Assembly (NCBI RefSeq): GCF_014694455.1
Contig: NZ_JAAUWT010000005.1
Coordinates: forward strand, 1-64,000
DNA: 64,000 bases
From: Vibrio sp. S9_S30
GTDB lineage: Bacteria > Pseudomonadota > Gammaproteobacteria > Enterobacterales > Vibrionaceae
Direction of reading: 5' to 3'
Made by a program: the position numbers and the translations under genes. Shown here in pieces: positions 27,705 through 37,631 of the stretch. The notes beneath the pieces are model-generated. The model searched no databases and was not told where the DNA came from. It saw only the letters and a list, made by a program, of their open reading frames with translations. The stretch's first letter is position 1. Each line of letters begins with the position of its first letter.

Positions 27705-28454
27705 ATGGTTTACAAAACGCTTTTTCTCTTCCTTGTTACCGTCATCGCTAGCATGTCGAATATTCGTATTTTATCCGCACAACAAATCATCGGTGTACAA
27801 GATAGATGGGCGCCATTTTCTATGTCGGGTAAAGACAAAGGTATTGCTGTCGATATTGTTACCGAAGCGTTTAAATCCCAAGGCTACGATCTTAAATTTA
27901 AGCTTATGCCATTTTCTAGAGCCATTCATGAGGTGAAAAAAAACCGTGTGGATGTATTAATTGCGACTTGGTATATCGAAGAAAGAGCAACCTACCTCGA
28001 ATACAGTGATCCCTATTTTTACAGCAAGGTTAAGTTCATAAAATTGAAAGGCGATCCATTCGAATATTTTGGAATGGAAAGTTTGAGAGGAAGAAATGTA
28101 GGTATCGTAAGAAGTTATGGTTATGATGACGACTTTTCAAGTTCCTTGTTATTTCAGCGCGATCCGGTCGCAGATACATTAAGTAACTTAAAAAAACTTA
28201 TCGCACGTCGAATAGATTTGACCATAGAAGAGCCTATTGTTGCGTCCTATCTTATGACTGAAAATGGATTGAACCCAGACCTGTTCGAGGTTTCAGAAAA
28301 CTCATTGTCCGTAAATGCATTGCATATTACTACCAGTAAGCACCACCCTTACGCGAATCAGCTCATCCATGATTTCAATGCTGGGCTAAGAAAAATCAAG
28401 AAAAATGGTACCTATTGGTCGATATTAGTTAAATATGGGCTCCAGCCAGAATGA
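27705..28454 (+). CDS. Periplasmic solute-binding protein, family 3-like
   Basis: Starting at ATG 27705, behind GGAAGGTGGAG, this 249-residue protein has a signal peptide (basic MVYK, hydrophobic core, cleavage near ILSAQQ). The mature part shows the SBP family 3 pattern: DRWAPFSM, GIAVDIVTEAF (about 47), RVDVLIATWYIEERA (about 82), YSDPYF (about 99) and a second lobe with LIARRIDLTIEEP (about 165). Such proteins bind amino acids or similar small solutes, or serve sensors. No ABC permease or ATPase gene is adjacent, so it may be an orphan, as is common in Vibrio. Confidence 0.83.
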   Translation: MVYKTLFLFLVTVIASMSNIRILSAQQIIGVQDRWAPFSMSGKDKGIAVDIVTEAFKSQGYDLKFKLMPFSRAIHEVKKNRVDVLIATWYIEERATYLEYSDPYFYSKVKFIKLKGDPFEYFGMESLRGRNVGIVRSYGYDDDFSSSLLFQRDPVADTLSNLKKLIARRIDLTIEEPIVASYLMTENGLNPDLFEVSENSLSVNALHITTSKHHPYANQLIHDFNAGLRKIKKNGTYWSILVKYGLQPE

Positions 28455-28687
28455 GCCACTGCTCATCTTGACCGTTTCCCGTACTGGATTGAACTCCGCT
28501 TTTCAGTGATAATTCCGTAACTAATAATAGTGTATCGTGAAAATAATGAAGCAAATCACTATCTGATTCGATTTGCTCATAAAATACTCCGGTATGAGTT
28601 GTACAAATACCTTGATATTCAGCATAGCCTGAGGTGCATTGAGCGAGTAGACTACGATGCGCCTAAGTAGTCAAAATAAGAAGAAAA

Positions 28688-29728
28688 ATGCTAGACCAAA
28701 CACACTCTAACCACATTCAAAATGTCATCAACCAGAAAACGAAGCCGCCCGGTGCGCTCGGTTTGTTGGAAGACACCGCACATCAATTGGCCTTGATTCA
28801 AAGCCAAAACAAATCAAGTGCTATAAACAGAATCGTATTAAATAAGCCTCAAATGATCGTATTTGCTGGCGATCACGGGATCGCCGAAGAGGGGATAAGC
28901 ATCGCACCGAGTGCGGTAACCCAGCAGATGGTCAGGAATTTCCTGGCTGGTGGGGCAGCAATCAACTGTTTTTGTACGCTCAATAATATTGATTTATCGA
29001 TCGTCGATGCAGGTATCTTGCAACCAGTCGAATCGAGTCAGAGCAACTATTTTGTGCAGCGTCTCGGCTCGGGAACGGAAAACTTTGTGAAAAGCCCAGC
29101 GATGTCTTTAGAGCAAGTCAATCAGGGCATCAAGCTTGGGCGAACTCTGATCGCAAAGTTTAGCCAACATGGTGCTGATATTCTCATGTTTGGTGAAATG
29201 GGCATTGGGAACACAAGTAGTGCATCCGCTCTGCTAAGTTTAGCGCTAGGTATTGAAGCAGAAGAATCCGTAGGGGTTGGAACGGGGATTAATCAAGAAC
29301 AGCTTTCTCGTAAAATTAAGCTTGTGCAACAAGCTATCGAGCGCAGCAATGCAACGCATTTGAGCTCAGATCCTTTGGTGATGCTAAGCGAAGTGGGTGG
29401 TTTTGAAATCGTTCAAATAGTGGGCGCTTTTCTGGAGGCCTGCGATAAGAAAATTCCCGTATTGGTTGATGGATTCATTGTTTCAGTCGCTGGGTTGATT
29501 GCGAATAGAATTCAACCTGACGTTCGGGATTACATGCTTTTTGCTCATTGTTCAGAAGAACATGCCCATAAACTTGTTCTTGGAGCGTTAAGAGCAAAAC
29601 CTATGATCGATCTTGGCCTAAGGCTAGGAGAGGGCACAGGGGCAGCATTAGCGTATCCACTTGTACTTGCCGCCGCCGCGTTTTACAACGACATGGCGAG
29701 TTTTGACAGTGCAGGAGTAACCGTGTGA
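28688..29728 (+). CDS. cobT: Nicotinate-nucleotide--dimethylbenzimidazole phosphoribosyltransferase CobT
   Basis: This 346-residue cytoplasmic enzyme makes alpha-ribazole 5'-phosphate from nicotinate mononucleotide and a lower-ligand base such as dimethylbenzimidazole, for nucleotide-loop assembly of cobalamin. Recognisable are [13 protein letters not shown] (about 17), [11 protein letters not shown] (about 58), [11 protein letters not shown] (about 88), [15 protein letters not shown] (about 175), the VGVGTGI region, and the C-terminal [15 protein letters not shown] containing the catalytic Glu. Length is typical. Its stop overlaps the GTG start of cobS, so it heads a cobT-cobS-cobU-cobC operon. 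No cobalamin riboswitch is evident upstream. Confidence 0.96.
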   Translation: MLDQTHSNHIQNVINQKTKPPGALGLLEDTAHQLALIQSQNKSSAINRIVLNKPQMIVFAGDHGIAEEGISIAPSAVTQQMVRNFLAGGAAINCFCTLNNIDLSIVDAGILQPVESSQSNYFVQRLGSGTENFVKSPAMSLEQVNQGIKLGRTLIAKFSQHGADILMFGEMGIGNTSSASALLSLALGIEAEESVGVGTGINQEQLSRKIKLVQQAIERSNATHLSSDPLVMLSEVGGFEIVQIVGAFLEACDKKIPVLVDGFIVSVAGLIANRIQPDVRDYMLFAHCSEEHAHKLVLGALRAKPMIDLGLRLGEGTGAALAYPLVLAAAAFYNDMASFDSAGVTV

Positions 29729-30501
29729 GTTGGCTGAAAAACCAACTTCAGTTGTTCTGTCTTGCTCTGAGTTTCTTTTCTCGAATTCCTGTCCCCGCTT
29801 CGACCCCCTATTCAGACGAACGTATGAATAGGGCTGGCAGATATTTTGCCGTGGTTGGCGCGATACTCGGTCTGCTCTGCGCCTTGGTCTTTGAGGCATC
29901 AAATTTACTCTTTCCGTCTCAGATTTCGGTATTTATCGCGATGACATTTAGCCTCATGTTAACGGGCGCCTTCCATGAAGATGGCCTTACGGACATGGCT
30001 GATGGAATAGGGGGCGGAATGACACGAGAGCGGCGCTTGGCGATCATGAAAGACAGCCGAATCGGGACCTATGGTGCCAGTGCGCTTATTATGGCGATGT
30101 TGGGCAAATTTTTATTGCTTTCGGCATTAGCACAGCATGAGAGTATCTTTTTAATCTGGATCGCAGGGTATACCTTTAGCCGCGCGGTTGCCGCCAGTTT
30201 TATCTACGATACACCCTATGTTTCGGACTCCGATACCAGTAAAAGTAAGCCCCTTGCGCAAAAGCAATCCCTCTCTGAACTTCTTTTTTTACTCGTTTGC
30301 GGTATGGCTTCGATACTTTGGTTGCCTTTCATTTCCGTCGTTATCGTCGGTGTAACTGGGATCGCTTTTCGCATCGTATTTAAGCGTTGGTTAATGGCTC
30401 GGATAGGGGGCTTTACTGGGGATTGCTTAGGTGCTGCTCAACAACTTGTCGAGCTCCTTTTCTATTTGATTGTATTAGGTGCGATGGGAAATTTGGCATG
30501 A
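29725..30501 (+). CDS. cobS: Adenosylcobinamide-GDP ribazoletransferase CobS
   Basis: This 258-residue inner-membrane enzyme joins alpha-ribazole (or its phosphate) to adenosylcobinamide-GDP, forming adenosylcobalamin (phosphate). Family features: [14 protein letters not shown] near residue 11, [18 protein letters not shown] (about 82) with the acidic metal-binding residues, [11 protein letters not shown], and the C-terminal [10 protein letters not shown] motif. About six membrane helices are present. It starts with GTG at 29725, overlapping the cobT stop by 4 nt, and its own stop overlaps the cobU ATG, so translation is coupled. Confidence 0.95.
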   Translation: MSWLKNQLQLFCLALSFFSRIPVPASTPYSDERMNRAGRYFAVVGAILGLLCALVFEASNLLFPSQISVFIAMTFSLMLTGAFHEDGLTDMADGIGGGMTRERRLAIMKDSRIGTYGASALIMAMLGKFLLLSALAQHESIFLIWIAGYTFSRAVAASFIYDTPYVSDSDTSKSKPLAQKQSLSELLFLLVCGMASILWLPFISVVIVGVTGIAFRIVFKRWLMARIGGFTGDCLGAAQQLVELLFYLIVLGAMGNLA

Positions 30502-31037
30502 ACAAACATCACTTGATTTTGGGGGGCGCACGAAGCGGAAAGTCGACTTACGCAGAGCAGTGTGTGCAAGAAATGGCAAATGCCTACAGCCTAAAAAAAA
30601 TATACATTGCAACCGCGATTTCGTTTGATGAAGAAATGTCGCAACGGATCGACATACATCAAGAACGAAGAGGTGAAAGCTGGGATCTTATTGAAGAACC
30701 GCTGAATCTTGCTGTTGTAATTCAAGCTTTGGATGAAGATTGTGTCGTCTTGTTAGATTGCTTAACGCTCTGGTTGAATAATGTTTTGTTCAAGCTAGGA
30801 GATGAAGCGGCAGATAGCCAAGTACACGAAAACGTCGCGGAACTCGTGCATGCCATTACTGCGTCTCGTTGCCGCCTTGTTATTGTATCTAACGAAGTTG
30901 GAATGGGGATAGTCCCGTTAGGCAAAGTAAGCCGGTTGTTTGTGGATCATGCCGGCTGGATGAATCAGAAGATGGCTACTGTATGCAGTAAAGTGACCTT
31001 TGTTGCCGCCGGATTGCCGTTGTCTTTGAAGTCATAG
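30498..31037 (+). CDS. cobU: Adenosylcobinamide kinase / adenosylcobinamide-phosphate guanylyltransferase CobU
   Basis: A 179-residue bifunctional cytoplasmic enzyme that phosphorylates adenosylcobinamide and then transfers GMP to it. The start is ATG 30498, overlapping the cobS stop as ATGA; a longer in-frame start at 30387 lies within cobS and is rejected. The P-loop is GGARSGKS at residue 9. The guanylylated His lies in IDIHQERR (about 55). [12 protein letters not shown] is the Walker B-like region (about 90) and [10 protein letters not shown] is at about 133. Length matches the family (about 180). Confidence 0.95.
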   Translation: MNKHHLILGGARSGKSTYAEQCVQEMANAYSLKKIYIATAISFDEEMSQRIDIHQERRGESWDLIEEPLNLAVVIQALDEDCVVLLDCLTLWLNNVLFKLGDEAADSQVHENVAELVHAITASRCRLVIVSNEVGMGIVPLGKVSRLFVDHAGWMNQKMATVCSKVTFVAAGLPLSLKS

Positions 31038-31115
31038 AGCCCAATTATCTTAATCATGGCGCTGCCGGAGCCGAAAATAGGCACAGCGTTCATTCACAGA
31101 AATTAAGAAAGGAAA

Positions 31116-31760
31116 ATGGTCGCCAATTACAACATTTATTTAGTGAGACATGGAAAAGTGACGGGGGAACCCGCTCTGAATGGTCTGACCGACGCTAAGG
31201 TATCGGAAGCATTGCAGTCTCAAATTGCTCAAGATTTGGTATCGGAAATCGGTACTTTTAATTCTATCATTTCGTCACCGTTATCTCGTTGTTTGAATTT
31301 AGCTAAACTCTTATCGTTAGGGAAAGACTCGACTGCAGAAAACAGCTCTCAGCCCTTAGCAAGCGTTGAAGTGTCAGAAGCATTCAAAGAAATGTTTTTT
31401 GGGGATTTGGATGGGAAACCATTCGACTCAATACCATCTCATTGGCATCTTCTGGATGATTTTTGGCGGGACCCGGCAAGTCATCCACTCCCCAATGCTG
31501 AAACATTAGAAGAGTTTCATGATCGAGTTGAATCGGAATGGCAAGCACTAACACAAACTTGCCAGCAAAATACGCTGATTGTTACGCATGGTGGTGTAAT
31601 CAGAATGATACTAGCAAGCGTATTGGGTCTAGATTGGCGCAACCCTGCACTTTACTCTACATTATCAATCGCTAATGCCTCTGTTACACATATTGAACTT
31701 TGCAAAGCAGAACAGGTTTTCATAAAAGTGAGGAGCATTGGCGTTACCATAAGGAAATAA
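31116..31760 (+). CDS. cobC: Histidine phosphatase, probable alpha-ribazole phosphatase CobC
   Basis: A 214-residue branch 1 histidine-phosphatase protein. The phospho-His lies in LVRHGKVTG near residue 12, the second arginine in SSPLSRC (about 56), the acid near EAFKEMFFGDLDG (about 88), and the second catalytic His in VTHGGVIRM (about 155). It should remove the phosphate from alpha-ribazole phosphate or cobalamin phosphate, completing the pathway of the three preceding genes. It lies 78 nt after cobU. GAAAGGAAA precedes the ATG. The specific substrate is inferred from context. Confidence 0.9.
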   Translation: MVANYNIYLVRHGKVTGEPALNGLTDAKVSEALQSQIAQDLVSEIGTFNSIISSPLSRCLNLAKLLSLGKDSTAENSSQPLASVEVSEAFKEMFFGDLDGKPFDSIPSHWHLLDDFWRDPASHPLPNAETLEEFHDRVESEWQALTQTCQQNTLIVTHGGVIRMILASVLGLDWRNPALYSTLSIANASVTHIELCKAEQVFIKVRSIGVTIRK

Positions 31761-31762
31761 AA

Positions 31763-33571
31763 ATGACAGCTCCAAGCTGGGATCTCAGTGTCGCATATCA
31801 GAATCTTAATGACGCCAGAATCGAAAAAGATATCCACACTATTGAGCAAGGTATAGATCAGCTTAATTACCATTCAAAACAAGGGTTTGATGAAGGTGAG
31901 CGACTCATTACTCAACTCCAAAAAGGCATTGTTACCTACTCCAATGTTTTCAAAATCCTTAGCACTATTTCCAGTTTCGCCAATTGCTACGCTTCCGTTA
32001 ATTCCACATTGAGCAAAGCCAAGCAATTGGTTGGTCGTACGACGAAATTAGGTGCGAATCTTCAGCAAGCCTACAGCCCATATCAAGATAAACTTGTGAC
32101 GGTAGGCGAGGACATCGTTGAAAAAGTACTCAGCCATCAGAGCGACGATGTGAAAGCGCAACGTTTTGCGATTCGTTGCCTCAGAGAAAAAGCGTCTCAA
32201 AGGTTATCGGTTGGGCAAGAGCAGTTGCTGTCTGCTTTGCAAGTCGATGGTAAGACGGCGTGGGGGCGGTTGTACGATAATCTTACAGGAACATTGAAGG
32301 TAAATGTTTCCTATAAAGATGGCTCCTCAGAAACAGTGGCTCTGTCGCAAGCTGCAAGTGAGTTATTCAGCGGTAACGTTGACAAGCATGAACCCACATG
32401 GCGGGGCATTCAAACTGCAATGGAAACACACAAAGAAACATTTGCAGCCATCGTCAACGCACTCGCGGGGTGGAGACACACAGAAGCGCAGAAGCGAGGC
32501 ATTTCTAACTTCTTAGAACCCAGCTTGAACGATAGCCGTATATCTGAAAAAACGCTCGATGCATTGATTGGCAGTGCATGGGATAATAAAGAAATTTCAC
32601 AAAAAGCCGCACGATTAATGGCAATTGTACGAGGCTCTGAAACGTTAACACCGTGGGATATGCATGCGGCAATGCCGTCGCTAACCAATGGGGTAACCAA
32701 GGTTTATGATTTTGATGAGGCGATCGAGATCATTAAGAGCGCGTTTGCTTCCGTGTCTCAGGAAATGGCAGACTTTGTCGATCTTATGGTGGAAAACGGC
32801 TGGATAGATGCGGCTCCCCAACCGAATAAGAGGCAAGGCGCTTACTGCGATAAACTTGCAAGTACACGCACTCCCATCGTCTTCATGACGTGGAGCGGCA
32901 GTCAGAAAGATTTGATCACCCTTGCTCATGAACTTGGGCACGCATTCCACAACTGGGTGATGAAGGACATGCCGCTGGCTGAAACTTCTTACCCGATGAC
33001 GCTTGCAGAAACCGCCTCTGTTTTTGCTGAGAACATTGTTCGCGATGCGTTGTTAGAACAGGCGGAAAGCGACTTAGATAAGCTAGAAATGTTGTGGGAA
33101 GAGTTGTTTGCCTGCGTCGCCTTTATGTTGAACATTCCCGTACGTTTTGAGTTCGAACGTGAATTTTACGAGAAACGTAAAAAAGCGGAGCTGTCGTCAG
33201 AAGAATTGTGCGCGCTAATGGATAGCACGTGGCAAGAGTGGTATGGCAGCGTGATGCCAGAGTCAGACACCTATTTCTGGGCAAGTAAGCTCCACTTCAG
33301 TATTCCTGAAGTCAATTTTTACAACTATCCGTACCTATTTGGCTACTTATTCAGTAAAGGCGTGTACGCTCAACGCGACTCTAAAGGAGAAGATTTCTAT
33401 CCTGATTATGTCGCGTTACTTCGTGATACGGGTCGAATGAAAGCAGAAGAAGTCGTAGAGAAACACTTAGGCATGAATCTGGAAGAGAAGGCCTTCTGGC
33501 AACAGAGCATTGATCAAGTCGAGAAGAAAATTTCTGAGTTTGAAGCCTTGTTGGCGAAGATTAATAGTTAA
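31763..33571 (+). CDS. pepF: M3-family oligoendopeptidase (PepF-like)
   Basis: This 602-residue zinc oligopeptidase starts at ATG 31763 just after cobC, with TAAGGA upstream; the longer frame from 31700 overlaps cobC and is rejected. It has the M3 helical N-terminal region (1-200) and the active-site motif LAHELGHAFHNW near residue 390, followed by the third-ligand region PMTLAETASVFAENIV (about 412). The C-terminal region YNYPYLFGYLFSKGVYA is typical of M3B enzymes. It is cytoplasmic, with no signal peptide, and degrades short peptides. Transcription may read through from the cob operon; a terminator follows. Confidence 0.93.
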   Translation: MTAPSWDLSVAYQNLNDARIEKDIHTIEQGIDQLNYHSKQGFDEGERLITQLQKGIVTYSNVFKILSTISSFANCYASVNSTLSKAKQLVGRTTKLGANLQQAYSPYQDKLVTVGEDIVEKVLSHQSDDVKAQRFAIRCLREKASQRLSVGQEQLLSALQVDGKTAWGRLYDNLTGTLKVNVSYKDGSSETVALSQAASELFSGNVDKHEPTWRGIQTAMETHKETFAAIVNALAGWRHTEAQKRGISNFLEPSLNDSRISEKTLDALIGSAWDNKEISQKAARLMAIVRGSETLTPWDMHAAMPSLTNGVTKVYDFDEAIEIIKSAFASVSQEMADFVDLMVENGWIDAAPQPNKRQGAYCDKLASTRTPIVFMTWSGSQKDLITLAHELGHAFHNWVMKDMPLAETSYPMTLAETASVFAENIVRDALLEQAESDLDKLEMLWEELFACVAFMLNIPVRFEFEREFYEKRKKAELSSEELCALMDSTWQEWYGSVMPESDTYFWASKLHFSIPEVNFYNYPYLFGYLFSKGVYAQRDSKGEDFYPDYVALLRDTGRMKAEEVVEKHLGMNLEEKAFWQQSIDQVEKKISEFEALLAKINS

Positions 33572-33580
33572 GCTTTTGTT

Positions 33581-33611
33581 AACCCCAAAGAAAATGCTTT
33601 GGGGTTCTTTC
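33581..33611 (+). terminator. Terminator after pepF
   Basis: A perfect 10-bp stem (AACCCCAAAG with CTTTGGGGTT) with a 6-nt loop is followed by a T-rich tract. Confidence 0.85.
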
Positions 33612-33741
33612 TTCCATAGTGCGATATTCTTCGCAGTAATCCATTTAGCCTTCTAAAAGTACGCAGTGCGATATTGGTTTGTTCTAGTAAATCGAATAGT
33701 TTGTAAGCAGTGTTAAGTTGCATATGTTGCTAGGAACAAAA

Positions 33742-34608
33742 ATGACAAGAATAACGTTAACTGGGTCAGTTGGGCTTAAAGGTAAAAACGCCTATTCTGA
33801 TATAAAACGAATTCAAATTTCTCTTAATAAACTGGCTAGTTTAATCAATCTTAAAGAGCCTCTGGCAGAGGACAGTTCTTTAGGTTCCAATCCAGCTAAA
33901 TCAAAAACAGTTGGGGCGATAAAGTCTTTTCAGGCTCTAATGGTTGGAATGGCAAAACCCGACGGGCGAATTGATGTAAACGGACGTTCGCACAAAACTC
34001 TATCAAAGGTGCTCGATAAGACTAAAATTAATCAATCAAAGTTGCCTTCTATTAAGATTGCCCCATTTTCTATCATTTGGCCATTAAAGAAAAATAAGAT
34101 CAGGAGAGGATCGAAAAGACATACGTTTGGATATGTAAGACGAAACAGAGATGGGAGCAAACGAGGGCATCAAGGTTGGGATTTTGAAGCAAGAGTGGGT
34201 ACTCCGGTATATTCTATCGCTACAGGAAAAGTTGAGTACTTTCGCAACTTTGGTGATTACGGAAAGCAACTATGTGTATCCTTTCTTTTTAATGACAAAA
34301 TTCACTATGCATTCTATGCCCACCTTAAAAGTGTCACTGTTTCCAAAGGCGATCTGGTTCATGCTGGAGAGCATATTGGCTATACAGGTGATAGCGGTAA
34401 CGCAAAAAACGATGATGTGAGAGAAGAACATCTCCATTTCGAGATAAGGTTGGCACCCTATGTAGATAGGGGTTTGGCAGGAAGAATTGACCCTTTCAAT
34501 GTATTTAAAAAATGTCCTTTATCTGCTCCTCAAATTCAGTCATCTGCACTACCTCAGTGTTTTGTGGATACGAGCGTCAGTTTCAGCAAAATTCTCGATA
34601 ATAGGTAA
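33742..34608 (+). CDS. M23 peptidoglycan endopeptidase with peptidoglycan-binding-like N-terminus (candidate secreted effector)
   Basis: I chose ATG 33742 (288 residues), preceded by TAGGA; in-frame starts lie at 33718 and 33724. Residues 1-95 begin TRITLTGSVGLKGKNAYSDI and include AIKSFQALMVGMAKPDGRID, the N-terminal peptidoglycan-binding-like arrangement often seen in contact-dependent or type VI cargo effectors. Residues 115-265 are an M23 (LytM) domain with zinc ligands in GHQGWDF (His143, Asp147) and HLHFEI (His232), plus YAHL. There is no signal peptide, so export would need a dedicated system. It is AT-rich relative to its neighbours. The next gene begins 2 nt later and encodes a signal-peptide protein, an arrangement like an effector/immunity pair. 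No T6SS structural gene is in the window. Confidence 0.85.
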   Translation: MTRITLTGSVGLKGKNAYSDIKRIQISLNKLASLINLKEPLAEDSSLGSNPAKSKTVGAIKSFQALMVGMAKPDGRIDVNGRSHKTLSKVLDKTKINQSKLPSIKIAPFSIIWPLKKNKIRRGSKRHTFGYVRRNRDGSKRGHQGWDFEARVGTPVYSIATGKVEYFRNFGDYGKQLCVSFLFNDKIHYAFYAHLKSVTVSKGDLVHAGEHIGYTGDSGNAKNDDVREEHLHFEIRLAPYVDRGLAGRIDPFNVFKKCPLSAPQIQSSALPQCFVDTSVSFSKILDNR

Positions 34609-34610
34609 TT

Positions 34611-35219
34611 ATGAAATACATAGTTCTTTGGGCTTTAATACTACTAAGCTTTAATGGGTATTCTGGATCCAGAAATCTCATTCCACTGACCCCACTTCAA
34701 AATATATTTGATCAGAAGGGACCATGGTCATCGGAAAAGCCAAAATGCCAAAAAGTGTACGAAATTCCTAGTGTTGCAGTTCATCTTACTGTATGTGAAG
34801 GATGGGGAATGACTACCAAGTTTGAGCGCGATGGTAATGTTCTACTCAAGGAAACTGAATTCGGTGATGCGTCTTACTTCAAACCTTACACAATTAAAAC
34901 TAACAAGCATGAATTCATTTTTGCAGATATTGGAGACCAAGTCTCTTGGGGAGCTAGTGTTTATAATGTAACTAGTGAGAAAATTCTGTACTTGGGCTAT
35001 CTTGTTATTAATCCTGGTAGCATAGACAGTTATGAAACCCCCGAACTTCTTGATATCATTGAATTCACTGGTCATGGAGACAAAGTGAATATCAGATTTA
35101 CGGAAACTCACCATGATTTTGATGAGAAAGGAATAGCTTTTAATATCGACAAGGACGCCTATTACTACGAGCTAACCGCAGACTCGATTGTAAAAGTAGA
35201 GAATAAAAAATCCGACTGA
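34611..35219 (+). CDS. Secreted protein of unknown family, candidate periplasmic immunity protein
   Basis: This 202-residue protein has an N-terminal signal peptide (MKYIVLWALILLSFNGYSG, cleavage after about residue 19) and no lipobox cysteine, so a periplasmic location is likely. The mature part has two cysteines (KCQKVY and TVCEGW) that could pair, and a beta-rich acidic pattern. I do not recognise a family. It starts 2 nt after the M23 peptidase and ends with its own terminator, so the two form a self-contained AT-rich unit. Protection against the M23 enzyme is inferred from position, location and size only. Confidence 0.7.
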   Translation: MKYIVLWALILLSFNGYSGSRNLIPLTPLQNIFDQKGPWSSEKPKCQKVYEIPSVAVHLTVCEGWGMTTKFERDGNVLLKETEFGDASYFKPYTIKTNKHEFIFADIGDQVSWGASVYNVTSEKILYLGYLVINPGSIDSYETPELLDIIEFTGHGDKVNIRFTETHHDFDEKGIAFNIDKDAYYYELTADSIVKVENKKSD

Positions 35220-35540
35220 TTCAAATCGAGTTCGCCTTTTTACACCACCGAAATTGTTCACTTAACTTACTGAAGTGCCATTGAATAATGTGCTTCAGTT
35301 TTTTAGTTAAATCCTCACTGTGTCAAATCTTACTCTTAGTTTGTATATTTTAAGAAATAAATATTCTTTCAGTACGAATAGTAAGTCATTTTGGTATATT
35401 AAAGGTTGTTAGATATTATGACGCTTTCATTTTAATTACTTGGTTATTAAGTCTAAATATATTCTATATCGTATGTACTTCCACTTTACTCAGATGTAAC
35501 ATTGTTGCAACAGATGTTGAGCCGGACAGGGAGTTGTACA
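35220..35540. other. AT-rich intergenic region before astE
   Basis: It contains only the terminator at 35269-35304. The following sequence is very AT-rich and probably holds the astE promoter. No small gene was seen. Confidence 0.45.
35269..35304 (+). terminator. Terminator after the candidate immunity gene
   Basis: ACTGAAG (35269-35275) pairs with CTTCAGT (35293-35299), followed by a T-run to 35304. Confidence 0.7.
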
Positions 35541-36575
35541 ATGCAGGGTTCACTTTTCAAAAAGTCTTTTCTTTACGATACATTGGATTTTGATGGGAGT
35601 TTTTCTCCTCAATCCCTTTCATTGTCTTCGGGTGTTCTTAATTGGGTGGATCGTGGTGTCCTTCTTTGGGAGCCCAAGCAACGTTCTCAAGACAGCAAGA
35701 GTATCATTGTGTCTGCGGGTATTCATGGTGATGAAACCGCGCCAATGGAGTTAGTTGACCAATTGGTGAACGATATCGTGGATGGCAGCTTTGAACCTAC
35801 TTCAAGATGTTTGCTCATTTTGGGGCACCCTCAAGCGACAAACCAACACACGCGTTTTGTGACAGAAAACTTAAATCGATTGTTTGATGAAAGCGAACGA
35901 CCAGAAACCATCGAAACAGAAATAGCAGCGAAGTTAAAAGCGCATGTTAAGTCGTTCTTTGAAGGCACCGAGCAAGCTACTCGCTGGCATCTTGATTTGC
36001 ATTGTGCCATCCGCGCATCAGAGCACTTTACTTTTGCGGTGAGCCCTTATGTTGTTCATCCCGTTCGCTCTAAAGCGCTGGTTGAATTCCTAGAGGCAGG
36101 GCAAATTGAAGCACTGTTGCTTTCTAATTCACCGACCAGCACGTTCAGTTGGCACTCAGCACACTTTTATGGTGCGCAAGCGTTAACAATGGAGCTTGGA
36201 AGAGTCTCCAAGCTTGGCAGTAACGATTTAAGCTTAATTTCTGCATTTGATCGCTCTCTTCGCGCATTACTGACCGATAGTCGAATGCCTGAAAAGAAAA
36301 ACGATTTAAAAGTGTATGCTGTGAGTCGCACCATCATTAAGAATCATCTCGATTTCAGTTTCACTTTTTCTAATGACGTCGCGAACTTTACGCGTTTTGA
36401 GAAAGGCGAACTCTTGGGTTTTGATGGCGATACATTGCTCTATGCAGAAAAGCAAGGAGAAGCCATTGTCTTCCCAAACCCGAAAGTGACACTGGGTCAA
36501 CGAGCCGTTGTTATGGTTGTCGAATCGGAAACGTGCTTTGAAAATGGCCAGTTAGTCGCAGTTAATTTAGATTGA
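35541..36575 (+). CDS. astE: Succinylglutamate desuccinylase AstE
   Basis: A 344-residue zinc-dependent M14-like deacylase that hydrolyses N-succinylglutamate to glutamate and succinate, the last step of the arginine succinyltransferase pathway. The ATG at 35541 follows GGGAG; an in-frame start at 35502 is less supported. Zinc ligands lie in SAGIHGDETAPMEL (about 61) and HLDLHCAIR (about 153); NLNRLFD follows the first. The catalytic Glu region is ALTMELGRVSKLG (about 216). The other ast genes are not adjacent, which is common for astE in Vibrio. It is followed by btuC. Confidence 0.93.
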   Translation: MQGSLFKKSFLYDTLDFDGSFSPQSLSLSSGVLNWVDRGVLLWEPKQRSQDSKSIIVSAGIHGDETAPMELVDQLVNDIVDGSFEPTSRCLLILGHPQATNQHTRFVTENLNRLFDESERPETIETEIAAKLKAHVKSFFEGTEQATRWHLDLHCAIRASEHFTFAVSPYVVHPVRSKALVEFLEAGQIEALLLSNSPTSTFSWHSAHFYGAQALTMELGRVSKLGSNDLSLISAFDRSLRALLTDSRMPEKKNDLKVYAVSRTIIKNHLDFSFTFSNDVANFTRFEKGELLGFDGDTLLYAEKQGEAIVFPNPKVTLGQRAVVMVVESETCFENGQLVAVNLD

Positions 36576-36614
36576 TACTTGCTTAATATGGTTTGATATC
36601 GGTATGGTATCGAC

Positions 36615-37631
36615 ATGCTTACCAACCATGCCAATATGAACTTTAGTCAACTGATTCAAAACAAGCAGCGCAGATGGAAGAATTGCTTTATTGCAAGTTC
36701 GATCTTGCTGCTTGTTCTTTGCCTTAGCTATTTGTCTATCGGTGAAGTTTTCATCTCCCCCTTTAACTATTCCGAACCGCTCCATCAAATGTTGCTTATG
36801 GAACTCAGGTTGCCTCGTTTACTTGCGGCTGTAGCAATAGGTTCAGCATTAGCCATTTCAGGCGCGAGCCTTCAAGTATTGCTAGGCAACTCGCTTGCAG
36901 AGCCAGGCGTGCTCGGCATTTCTGGCGGTGCGAGTTTAGCAATGGTCGTTGTACTATTTCTTCTCCCCGTGATGCCAAGCCCAGAAGTGTCGATGCTTGC
37001 TGCGATTGGAGGATCATTACTGTTTACGCTTGTGATTGTGAGTATGGCGAGAAGTTTGAGGTTAAGTACGCCAAGGCTTCTATTGGTTGGTGTTGCACTC
37101 GGCATTTTGTCGGGTGCTGTGGTGACTTGGGCATTCTATTTTAGTGATGATATGAGTATGCGCGTGCTCATGTATTGGCTGATGGGAAGCATTGGTGGAA
37201 CCAGTTGGCATCAACATACGCTCACATTGTTTATGCTCCCTGTTATCGTCTGGTTATGTTTGCAAGGTAATAAACTGGATAAACTTATGGTAGGGGAAAC
37301 ACACGCTAAACAGTTGGGCGTTGATGTAAACCAATTGCGCTGGCGGTTGATTCTCGCGGTCTCTTTGCTGGTGGGAATGTCAGTTGCATTAGGAGGCATC
37401 ATCAGTTTTGTTGGATTAGTCATTCCTCATTTATTGCGTTTAGCCTTTGGAACAGAAAATAAATACCTGTTGCCCATGTCTGCCATTGCTGGTGCGGGCT
37501 TGCTGGTTTTTGCGGACATTCTGGCTCGAATCTCACTCGATTCCGCGGAATTACCGCTTGGTGTCGTCACGACCACTATCGGTGCCCCTTTCTTTATTTG
37601 GATGCTATTAAGAAATCATGATTTGCGTTAA
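36615..37631 (+). CDS. btuC: Vitamin B12 ABC importer permease BtuC
   Basis: This inner-membrane permease of the FecCD/BtuC family has about ten helices and forms the cobalamin importer with BtuD and the binding protein BtuF (not seen here). Signatures: [20 protein letters not shown] (about 65), [15 protein letters not shown] (about 93), and the coupling-helix region [11 protein letters not shown] followed by [17 protein letters not shown] (about 262). The start is ambiguous between ATG 36615 and ATG 36636, neither with a strong ribosome site. Its 3' end overlaps btuD by 14 nt. Confidence 0.93.
   Translation: MLTNHANMNFSQLIQNKQRRWKNCFIASSILLLVLCLSYLSIGEVFISPFNYSEPLHQMLLMELRLPRLLAAVAIGSALAISGASLQVLLGNSLAEPGVLGISGGASLAMVVVLFLLPVMPSPEVSMLAAIGGSLLFTLVIVSMARSLRLSTPRLLLVGVALGILSGAVVTWAFYFSDDMSMRVLMYWLMGSIGGTSWHQHTLTLFMLPVIVWLCLQGNKLDKLMVGETHAKQLGVDVNQLRWRLILAVSLLVGMSVALGGIISFVGLVIPHLLRLAFGTENKYLLPMSAIAGAGLLVFADILARISLDSAELPLGVVTTTIGAPFFIWMLLRNHDLR

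Noticed and set aside
28451..28470. GCCACTG resembling a B12-box upstream of cobT
   Set aside because: It is only seven bases, lies at the stop codon of the binding-protein gene within a short hairpin, and none of the other conserved cobalamin-riboswitch elements could be found around it.
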